A stretch of 64,000 nucleotides of DNA from Rutidosis leptorrhynchoides (lineage: Eukaryota; Streptophyta; Magnoliopsida; Asterales; Asteraceae), in the NCBI RefSeq assembly GCF_046630445.1, contig NC_092341.1, forward strand, positions 34,513,501-34,577,500, in the 5' to 3' direction. The first letter of the stretch is position 1. Every line of letters starts with the position of its first letter. Positions 1 through 9,005 of the stretch are shown here, one piece after another. The notes under the pieces are model-generated. The model saw nothing but the letters and a program-made list of their open reading frames with translations, had not been told where the DNA came from and made no database searches. The position numbers were made by a program, and so were the translations under genes.

Positions 1-450
1 AATAACACTTTTATTATTAATGGAAAATACTTATGATAAGTATTAAATTTATTTTATAAGAATATTATTATAAGACTTATAATGAAGATTAAATAATTAT
101 TTAATTATTATAAGACTTAATTATTATTTAATTATGATTTAATTATTAAATACTTATGATTTAATAATTATATTTAGAAACTTATGATATGATTAATAAT
201 TCATTATTAATTAATAATACTTATGATATGATTTAAAATTTATTATTAATTAATAATATTTATATTATGACTAATATTTAATTAATTAATTAACTACTTA
301 TGTTATATTAATTATATCATTTCAACTTATATTAACTTTAATAATTCATTTTATTTAATTAAACTTATGTTATGACATAATTATACACTTTTAACTTTAA
401 TAAACATTATAACTTATGTTATTATTATAACTTACACTTTTCAAATTAAC

Positions 451-530
451 GTTGACTATGTTTGACCAAGTTTGACTTTTGAGTTGACTTTCGGTTGACT
501 TTGACTTTCAGTTGACTTTTGTTGACTTTC
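451..530 (+). promoter_or_regulatory. Cluster of TTGAC (W-box-like) motifs in LTR F
   Basis: TTGACTTT/TTGACC cores recur about every 10-15 bases here. TTGAC is the known core of the WRKY-binding W-box. Similar clusters occur in LTRs B (11005-11125), C (12465-12500, opposite strand) and D (21925-21970, opposite strand), so this may be an upstream enhancer. Binding is inferred only. Confidence 0.4.
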
Positions 531-540
531 TAAATAAGGA

Positions 541-715
541 AACTTTCCTAACTTAAAAACTTTCTAAATATAGAACTTTCTAAATTTGGAAACTTTTCAA
601 AAATAGAAACTTTCCAGAAATAGAAACTTTCCAAAAATAGAAACATTCCAAAAATAGAAACTTTCCAAAAATGGAAACCTGCTAAAAATAGAAACTTTCT
701 AAAAATAGAAAGTAT
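541..715 (+). repeat. Tandem repeat of a 16-17 bp unit inside LTR F
   Basis: About ten imperfect copies of a unit close to GAAACTTTCCAAAAATA lie head to tail. The open frame on the minus strand here only reflects the repeat. The array lies between the TTGAC cluster and the presumed transcribed part of the LTR. Confidence 0.8.
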
Positions 716-1729
716 GTGTCCGTACGCTGTTCCAGTCAAACCGATGCTTGCCGAGTATTGTTCTATGTCTACTTGCAACATGTACAATAGTTATCATACT
801 AAGACTTGACCTAAGTTAGTTATTTATATCGACCTGCTTTATTTATAGGTCGGTGTTGTGATCATTCCTGATCACTTCATTCTATTTGCTGTTCCCTTGT
901 TTGTGTGGATTCTTCAGTTGCTTTTAAGGTGAGTTATAGTCCCGTTTTTACATACTTTTCAAAGTATATTTTTGGGATGTGATTACATGCATTTTCATTT
1001 ACGTTTAGACACAAGTAACAGTTAAATTTAATTATTCATTGTGAGTTGGACAAAAATATTCCCTAGTCTGGTAACTGTAATCATTGGTTTCTACCGGTGA
1101 ACGCGAATCCTACGGATAGATCTATCGGGTTTGACAACCCCATTTCGAGCTAGTCGCGCTAGCAATTTATAATCTGAATGTTTAGTACTTCGTAATTTGT
1201 TGTAGATACACTGTCCAAGTGTATATTATTATTGTGTTTGGCAAGGGTAAATAAAGGGTTAAGTGGTTACCAGGTGGCTCATTGATAATGGAATAATGTT
1301 TAATGTTTTCTAACATTTTTAAATCTTGTGGTCTAAAGTTTACTTAATTATTTAAACCTATAATTCACTCAACCTTTGTGTTGACAGTTTACTTGCATGT
1401 TTTCACAGGTACTTGAGTTTTGTGATGCTTCCGCTGTGTTTAGAAGAGTCTGCATGCATTTGGGCAGATTTTATGAAACATTTTATGAAACTTAAGCTTG
1501 CATTCTATTTTTGGATAATTTAAACTTGTGGGTTTGTTGGCAAGGTTTTGTGTCAACTTTTGGTTTATTACTATGGTTGGTTGTTTAAAACTACATATTT
1601 TGGTTTGTTTCCTTTTTGGGAAACTTTTGAGATAAAAGAATGCAACTTTGTTTATTTAATTCATTTAAGTCCGATCAAGCTGTGGGACCAACTGACGGAT
1701 CCGTTAAGTGTTTTGACGGGGTCGTCACA

Positions 1730-2716
1730 GCACACTTCCTGCCAATAAGAAAAGAGAACAATATGGAGAAGTTAGCACGACTGTATTTGAAGGAAGTTGT
1801 CTCCAGATATGGAATACCAATCTCTATTATCTCTGATAGGGATGGCAGATTTATTTCAAGATTCTGGCAGACATTACAGCAAGCATTAGGAACTTGTCTA
1901 GACATGAGTACTGCCTATCATCCACAAACTGATGGGCAGAGTGAAAGGACGATACAAACGCTTGAAGACATGCTACGAGCATGTGTTATTGATTTCGGAA
2001 ACAGTTGGGATCGACATCTACCGTTAGCAGAATTTTCATACAACAATAGCTACCATTCAAGCATTGAGATGGCTCCGTTTGAAGCACTTTATGGTAGAAA
2101 GTGCAGGTCTCCGATTTGTTGGAGTGAAGTGGGGGATAGACATATTACGGGTCCGGAGATAATACAAGAAACTACTGAGAAGATCATCCAAATTCAACAA
2201 CGGTTGAAAACCGCCCAAAGTCGACAAAAGAGCTACGCCGACATTAAAAGAAAAGATATAGAATTTGAAATTGGAGAGATGGTCATGCTTAAGGTTGTAC
2301 CTTGGAAAGGCGTTGTTCGATTTGGTAAACGAGGGAAATTAAATCCAAGGTATATCGGACCATTCAAGATTATTGATCGTGTCGGACCAGTAGCTTACCG
2401 ACTTGAGTTACCTCAACAACTCGCGGCTGTACATAACACTTTCCACGTCTTGAATTTGAAGAAATGTTTTGCTAAAGAAGATCTCACTATTTCGTTAGAT
2501 GAAATCCAAATCAACGAAAAACTTCAATTCATCGAAGAACCCGTCGAAATAATGGATCGTGAGGTTAAAAGACTTAAGCAAAACAAGATACCAATTGTTA
2601 AGGTTTGATGGAATGCTCGTAGAGGACCCGAGTTCACCTGGGAATGAGAAGATCAGATGAAGAAGAAATACCCGCATTTATTTCCAGAAGATACGTCAAC
2701 ACCTCCAACTGCTTAA
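1730..2716 (+). pseudogene. Family-A Gypsy pol fragment: integrase core to chromodomain
   Basis: The reading frame gives the integrase catalytic region (SDRDGRF, then [12 protein letters not shown]), the GPF-type integrase C-terminal part, and a chromodomain-like end with [11 protein letters not shown]. This domain set is typical of Ty3/Gypsy chromoviruses. The 5' part is cut off by LTR F. Two in-frame TGA codons, at 2606-2608 and 2645-2647, sit where related copies have arginine codons, consistent with C-to-T change at CGA. The frame ends in TAA at 2714-2716. Copy H at 45144 carries the same two TGA codons. The stretch from 1640 to 1729 in this frame belongs to LTR F and is not coding. Confidence 0.88.
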
Positions 2717-2734
2717 AATTTCGGGACGAAATTT
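2716..2734 (+). promoter_or_regulatory. Inverted repeat at the end of pol, before the PPT (family A)
   Basis: AAATTTCGGGACGAAATTT is an 8-bp inverted repeat with a 3-base loop. It starts on the last base of the pol stop codon and is followed by a purine-rich stretch (GAGTAGGTA) and the LTR start. The same arrangement occurs at 8987-9005, 50705-50723, and on the minus strand at 14574-14593 and 23311-23329. Confidence 0.7.
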
Positions 2735-2751
2735 ATTTAACGAGTAGGTAC

Positions 2752-5700
2752 TGTAGTGACCCGAACTTTTCCATGTTTATATATATATTAAATGAAATTT
2801 TTATTTACATGATTAAGTGTTTCCAACATGTTAAGCAATCAAACTTGTTAAGACTTGATTAATTGAAATATGTTTCATATAGACAATTGACCACCCAAGT
2901 TGACCGGTGATTCACGAACGTTAAAACTTGTAAAAACTATATGATGACATATATATGGTTATATATATAGTTAACATGATATTATGATAAGTAAACATAT
3001 CATTAAGTATATTAACAATGAACTTCATTTGTAAAAACAAGACTACTAACTTAATGATTTTGAAACGAGACATATATGTAACGATTATCGTTGTAACGAC
3101 ATTTAATGTATATATATAATATTAAGAGATATTCTTACATCATAATATCATGATAATATAATAATTTAAAATCTCATTTGATATTATAAACATTGGGTTA
3201 ACAACATTTAACAAGATCGTTAACCTAGAGGTTTCAAAACAACACTTACATGTAACGACTAACGATGACTTAACGACTTAGTTAAAATGTATATACATGT
3301 AGTGTTTTAATATGTATTCATACACTTTTGAAAGACTTCAAGATACTTATCTAAATACTTCTACTTAACAAAAATGCTTACAATTGCATCCTCGTTCAGT
3401 TTCATCAACAATTCTACTCGTATGCACCCGTATTCGTACTCGTACAATACACAGCTTTTAGATGTATGTACTATTGGTATATACACTCCAATGATCAGCT
3501 CTTAGCAGCCCATGTGAGTCACCTAACACATGTGGGAACCATCATTTGACAACTAGCATGAAATATCTCATAAAATTACAAAAATATGAGTAATCATTCA
3601 TGACTTATTTACATGAAAACAAAATTTCATATCCTTTATATCTAATCCATACACCAACGACCAAAAACACCTACAAACACTTTCATTCTTCAATTTTCTT
3701 CATCTAATTGATCTCTCTCAAGTTTTATCTTCAAGTTCTAAGTGTTCTTCATAAATTCTACAAGTTCTAGTTTCGTAAAATCAAGAATACTTCCAAGTTT
3801 GCTAGCTCACTTCCAATCTTGTAAGGTGATCATCCAACCTCAAGAAATCTTTATTTCTTACAGTAGGTTATCATTCTAATACAAGGTAATAATCATATTC
3901 AAACTTTGGTTCAATTTCTATAACTATAACAATCTTATTTCAAGTGATGATCTTACTTGAACTTGTTTTCGTGTCATGATTCTGCTTCAAGAACTTCGAG
4001 CCATCCAAGGATCCGTTGAAGCTAGATCCATTTTTCTCTTTTCCAGTAGGTTTATCCAAGGAACTTAAGGTAGTAATGATGTTCATAACATCATTCGATT
4101 CATACATAAAAAGCTATCATATTCGAAGTGGTAAACTAGTAATCACTAGAACATAGTTTAGTTAATTCTAAACTTGTTCACAAATAAAGTTAATCCTTAT
4201 AACTACACTTTTAAAATCAACTATACACATGATCTATATCTATATAATATGATAACTTAATGATTTAAAACCCGGAAACACGATAAACACCATAAAACCG
4301 GATTTACGCCGTCGTAGTTACAACCGGGGGCTGTTTTGGTTTGGATAATTAAAAACTATGAAAAACTTTGATTTAAAACTATACTTCTGGGAAAATGATT
4401 TTTCTTATGAACATGAAATCATATCCAAAAATCATGGTTAAACTCAAAGTGAAAGTATATTTTTCAAAACAGTCATCAAGATGTCATTCTTTCGACGGAA
4501 ATGACTACCTCTTTCAAAAAAGACTTGTAACTTGTATTTCCGACTATAAACCTATACCTTTTCTGTTTAGTTTCATAAATTCAAGTTCAATACGAAACCG
4601 TGTCCGCTTAAATCACTCAAAATGGATTAGAAACGAAGAAATGGCGAGCAAAACAAAATTGGTAAAAACTACTCATTTTAGCTACGTGAAAAGTGGTAAC
4701 AAATCTATTCCAACCATAACTTAATCAACTTGTATTGTATATTATGTAATCTTGAGATACCATAGACACGTATACAATGTTTCAACCTACCATGTCGACA
4801 CATCTATATATATTTCGGAACAACCATAGGCACTCTATATGTGAATGTTGGAGTTAGCTATACAGGGTTGAGGTTGATTCCAAAATATATATAGTTTGAG
4901 TTGTGATCAATACTGAGATATGTATACACTGGGTCGTGGATTGATTCAAGATAATATATATTGATTTATTTCTGTACATCTAACTGTGGACAACTAGTTG
5001 TAGGTTACTAACGAGGACAGCTGACTTAATAAACTTAAAACATCAAAATGTATTAAAAGTGTTGTAAATATATTTTGAACATACTTTGATATATATGTAC
5101 ATATTTGTTATAGGTTCGTGAATCGACCAGTGACCAAGTCTTACTTCCCGACAAAGTAAAAAATCTGTGAAAGTGAGTTATAGTCCCACTTTTAAAATCT
5201 AATATTTTTGGGATGAGAATACATGCAGGTTTTATAACTGTTTTACGAAATAGACACAAGTACTCGAAAATTACATTCTATGGTTGGATTATCGAATCGA
5301 ATATGCCCCTATATAGTCTGTTAATCTAAGAATTAGGGAACAGACACCCTAATTGACGCGAATCCTAAAGATAGATCTATTGGACCTAACAAACCCCATC
5401 CAAAGTACCGGATGCTTTAGTACTTCGAAATTTATATCATATCCGAAGGGTGTCCCGGAATGATGGGGATATTCTTATATATGAATCTTGTTAATGTCGG
5501 TTACCAGGTGATCACCATATGAAAGATTTTTATCTCTATGTATGGGATGTGTATTGAAATATGAAATCTTGTGGTCTATTATTATGATTTGATAATATAT
5601 AGGTTAAACCTATAACTCACCAATATTTTTGTTGACGTTTTAAGCATGTTTATTCTCAGGTGATTATTAAGAGCTTCCGCTGTCGCATACTTAAATAAGG

Positions 5701-6002
5701 ACGAGATTTGGAGTCCATGCTTGTATGATATTGTGTAAAAACTGCATTCAAGAAACTTATTTCGTTGTAACATATTTGTATCGTAAACCATCATGTAATG
5801 GTTGCGTGTAAACAGGATATTTTAGATTATCATTATTTGATAATCTATGTAAAGCTTTTTAAACCTTTATTGATTAAATAAAGGTTATGGTTTGTTTTAA
5901 AATGAATGCAGTCTTTGTAAAACGTCTCATATGGAGGTCAAAACCTCGCAACGAAATCAATTAATATGGAACGTTTTTAATCAATAAGAATGGGACATTT
6001 CA
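2752..6002 (+). repeat. Family-A LTR, 3251 bp
   Basis: It starts TGTAGTGACCCGAAC after the purine tract and ends GGGACATTTCA just before a tRNA-Met primer-site-like sequence. It is closely similar along its length to the two LTRs of H (45144-48409, 50741-54030). It is bordered by pol sequence on the left and by a primer site plus leader on the right, so it is a 3' LTR for one internal region and a 5' LTR for another. A splice-like pair lies at 5172-5659 and a small hairpin at 5621-5634. Confidence 0.9.
5172..5659 (+). other. Intron-like block in LTR A (GTGAGT to TTCTCAG)
   Basis: A strong 5' splice consensus (AAA|GTGAGTTATAGTCCC) pairs with TTTATTCTCAG|GT 488 bp later. Between them, near the 3' site, lie TTGTGGTCTA, AAACCTATAACTCACCAA and the hairpin CAATATTTTTGTTG. 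GCTTCCGCTGT follows the 3' site. Equivalent blocks are in LTRs F, B, C, D and H. Splicing itself is not shown. Confidence 0.5.
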
Positions 6003-6238
6003 GTTGGCATCAGAGCTGGTATAACGCCGTCCATGTGTGGCGGGTTAGTCGTAAAGGAGGTTCTCACAGTGTTACCTGTGACGAAGCATTGGCTCTTACT
6101 CCTTGCGATCCCTTACGAGGGTTGGCAATAGCCGAGAGGCAGGCCCTAAAATCAGTATCTGAGGTACACTCAGTGGTCACCAGGCGGTTAGCTGGGAAGG
6201 CACTGGGTGGGACGGTGGTTGTCCCCAACTATATTTCA
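6003..6238 (+). other. 236-bp insert between LTR A and its leader, with a second primer-site copy
   Basis: In H the LTR end (ATTTCA) is followed directly by GTTGGTATCCGAGC. Here the LTR end is followed by GTTGGCATCAGAGC (6003-6016) and about 220 bp of unrelated, GC-richer sequence ending in ATATTTCA, and only then by GTTGGTATCCGAGC (6239-6252). The insert is bordered by TTTCAGTTGG on both sides. I do not recognise its source; template switching during reverse transcription or a fused leader from another element would fit. Confidence 0.6.
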
Positions 6239-6252
6239 GTTGGTATCCGAGC
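6239..6252 (+). promoter_or_regulatory. tRNA-Met primer binding site, family A type
   Basis: GTTGGTATCCGAGC differs by one base from the common plant initiator tRNA-Met primer site TGGTATCAGAGC. The sequence that follows, up to about 6350, matches the leader of H (48424-48539) nearly base for base. Confidence 0.75.
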
Positions 6253-6447
6253 GTTGGTCTTAGAGAACCAGAATTTTGCATTAGTGTGTCTTATCGAGTT
6301 TGTTAGGATGCATTAGTGAGTCTGGACTTCGACCGTGTTTACTTGAAAAATGATTGCTTAACAAATTTTGTTGGAAACTATATATTTTTAACATGTGAAT
6401 ATTATGTGATATATTAATCTCTTAACGTGTTTGATATTATGTGATAG

Positions 6448-6665
6448 ATGTCTACCTCTAGAACAAGCCCCATTGACTCATCTAATAATAATGAAGAGTC
6501 AAATGTAAATTGGAATGATTCGTGGACTGATTCATAAGTTCCCGAAGAGGAACCGGAAGAAGAGTCGGAACCGGAAGAAGAATCGGAACCTGAAGAAGAA
6601 TCGGAACCAGAAGAAGAAATAGAACCAGTGGGGGAAATAATAAAACGGTTAAGTAGAAGAAAATT
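6448..6665 (+). pseudogene. Gag N-terminal remnant with acidic SEPEEE repeats
   Basis: ATG at 6448 opens a frame rich in Ser, Asn and acidic residues (MSTSRTSPIDSSNNNEES). A TAA stop lies at 6535-6537, then an 18-bp tandem repeat coding for EPEEES units. At about 6660 the frame passes directly into reverse-transcriptase sequence ([13 protein letters not shown]). The rest of gag, all of protease and the first part of reverse transcriptase are missing, so this is an internal deletion or recombination joint. The Gag role is assigned by position after the leader, not by a recognised domain. Confidence 0.6.
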
Positions 6666-8987
6666 CTCAACCAACCGAGAAGATAAATTCGTCATTGTGT
6701 TCATTGATGATATATTGGTGTACTTCAAGAACCGAGAAGAGCACGAGCAGCATCTACGTTCGATATTGACTATGCTTAGAGAAAATCAGTTGTATGCAAA
6801 GTTCTCTAAGTGTGACTTTTAGTTGCCAGAAGTACAATTTCTTGGCCATGTTGTAGGGGCCAATGGAATACAGGTCGATCCAGCAAAGATTGAGTCAGAT
6901 AAGAATTGGGAAACTCCAAAGACGCCAACGCAGATTAGGTAATTTTTGGGTCTAGCTGGTTACTACCGGAGATTCATTGAAGGATTCTCTAGGATCTCCC
7001 GACCATTAACTGCGTTGACTCATAAGGGCAAGAAGTTTGAGTGGTCAGAACCGCAAGAGACTGCATTTCAGTTATTGAAAGAGAAATTAACAACTACACC
7101 AGTATTGTCTCTACCCGAGGGAAGTGAAGATTTTGTGGTTTATTGTGATGCCTCACGTCAAGGAAAGGGTTATGTGCTTATGCAAAGAAACAAAGTTATT
7201 GCTTATGGATCGCATCAGTTAAAGATTCACGAGTAGAACTACATTACGCACGACCTTGAGTTAGGAGCAGTTGTCTTTGCACTTAAAATGTGGAGACACT
7301 ACCTGTTTGGAACCAAGTTCACTATCTTCACCGACCATAAGAGTTTACAGCACATATTCGATCAGAAGCAACTCAACATGAGACAACGAAGTTGGATGGA
7401 ACTACTTAACAATCATAACTGCGAACTTCAATACCACCCGGGCAAGGAGAATGTTGTGGCGGATGCTTTAAGTAGAAAAGAGCGAAATAGACCTCTTAGG
7501 GTTAAGGCTCTCAACATACTTGTTCATACGAATCTCACATTACAAGTCCGTGAAGCACAACAAGAAGCCATGAAACAAGAGAATGTTGATGTTGAATTTC
7601 TCAAAGGGATGGATAAGAAGTTTGACGTCAAGGAGGACGGAACATGGTACTTTGCTAACCGAATTTGGGTACCAAAGTTTGGTGGATTGAGAGAACTAGT
7701 GTTGGAAGAAGCACACAAGTTGAGATACTCAATTCATCCGGGATCAGATAAGATGTACCAGGATTTGAAGGCGTTGTATTGGTGGTCAAATTTGAAAGCT
7801 GATATTACTACCTATGTCGGGAAGTGCTTGACTTGCGCTAAAGTCAAGGCTGAGCATCAGAAGCCATCAGGATTATTAACTCAACCAGAGATTCCCCAGT
7901 GGAAGTGGGAAGGAATTTCCATGGACTTCATTACGAAACTACCAAGAACGGCGGGAGGTCACGATACTATTAGGGTTATCGTGGATCGTCTCACTAAGTC
8001 CGCACACTTCTTACCGATAAGGGAAACTGATAAAATGGAGAAGTTGGCTCAGATCTACATTAAGGAAGTCGTCTCTAGGCATGGAGTGCCTATATCCATT
8101 ATATCCGACCGCGACAGCAGATTTACTTCCAGGTTTTGGCAGTCATTACAGAAAGCAATGGGGACCGATTTAGATATGAGCACAGCATATCACCCCCAGA
8201 CGGATGGCCAGAGCGAACGAACTATTCAGACTTTTAAGGACAGGTTGAGAGCGTGTGTCATTGATTTCAGAAACGGATGGGATAAGTATTTACCACTAGC
8301 TGAGTTCTCATACAATAACAGCTACCATGCGAGCATTAAAGCTGCACCTTTTGAAGCATTGTATGGAAGGAGTGTAGATCTCCCGTTTGTTGGAGCGAGT
8401 TGGGAGATAGTCAGTTGACAGGTCCTGAGATTATTCAGGAAACAACTGAGAAAGTTCTACGGATTCAGGAACGACTGAGAACGGCTCGAAGTCGTCAAAA
8501 GGGTTATGTTGATGTTAGACGGAAGGACATAGAGTTCCAAGTCGGTGACAAAGTTATGCTTAAAGTATCACCTTGGAAGGGTGTCGTACGATTTGGGAAA
8601 CGAGGTAAACTGAGTCCTAGATATGTTGGACCATTTGAGATAACTGAAAGAGTTGGACCGGTAGCCTACAGATTGGATTTGCCACAAGCACTCAACGGTA
8701 TTCATGATGTTTTCCATGTGTCCAATCTAAAGAAGCGTCTAGCCAATGATAATTTGATTATTCCTTTAGAGGAACTACGTATCGATGACAAACTCTATTT
8801 CATTGAGGAACCTGTTGAAATCTTGGGTCGTGAGGTCAAACAGTTGAAGCAAAGCAGAATTCCTATTGATAAAGTTCGGTGGAACGCGAGAAGAGGACCA
8901 GAGTTTACGTGGGAGCGTGAAGACCAGATGAGGTCGAAGTATCCGCAATTGTTTCCCGAGGAAACTACTTCAGAAGACGATCACTAA
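6666..8987 (+). pseudogene. Family-B Gypsy pol remnant (RT, RNase H, integrase, chromodomain)
   Basis: In order: the end of reverse transcriptase (FIDD), RNase H ([17 protein letters not shown]), the integrase zinc finger (H-H then [11 protein letters not shown]), the catalytic core ([27 protein letters not shown]) and a chromodomain-like end (EEPVEILGREV). Stops lie at 6820-6822 (TAG), 6940-6942 (TAA) and 7234-7236 (TAG). A one-base loss near 8370 shifts the frame, and the last part reads from about 8372 to TAA at 8985-8987. The catalytic aspartate context and the [12 protein letters not shown] segment match element D rather than family A ([12 protein letters not shown]), which is why I assign it to a different family from the leader in front of it. 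Confidence 0.85.
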
Positions 8988-9005
8988 AATTTCGGGACGA
9001 AATTT
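8987..9005 (+). promoter_or_regulatory. Inverted repeat at the end of pol (family B)
   Basis: AAATTTCGGGACGAAATTT begins on the last base of the pol stop codon and precedes a purine stretch (CAGATGGGTAA) and the LTR start at 9024. Confidence 0.7.

Larger units (their letters stand above)
1..1729 (+). repeat. 3' part of an LTR (family F), open at the window edge
   Basis: The sequence ends in GGGGTCGTCACA at 1729 and is followed at once by family-A integrase coding sequence. The undisrupted homologue at 49720 shows the host integrase running through this point with GCACA, so GCACA (1730-1734) is the likely target duplication; its partner would lie left of the window. The LTR holds an AT-rich start (1-440), a TTGAC cluster (451-530), a GAAACTTTCC tandem array (541-715), and the GTGAGT / CACAG|GT pair shared with the other LTRs. 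Whether this is a solo LTR or the end of a full element cannot be told from here. Confidence 0.75.

Noticed and set aside
4395-4724. 109-codon frame in LTR A
   Set aside because: The homologous places in both LTRs of H are not open over this length, so there is no sign of protein selection.
5990-6316. 108-codon frame spanning the end of LTR A and the insert after it
   Set aside because: It crosses the LTR end and both primer-site copies, so it is not a gene.
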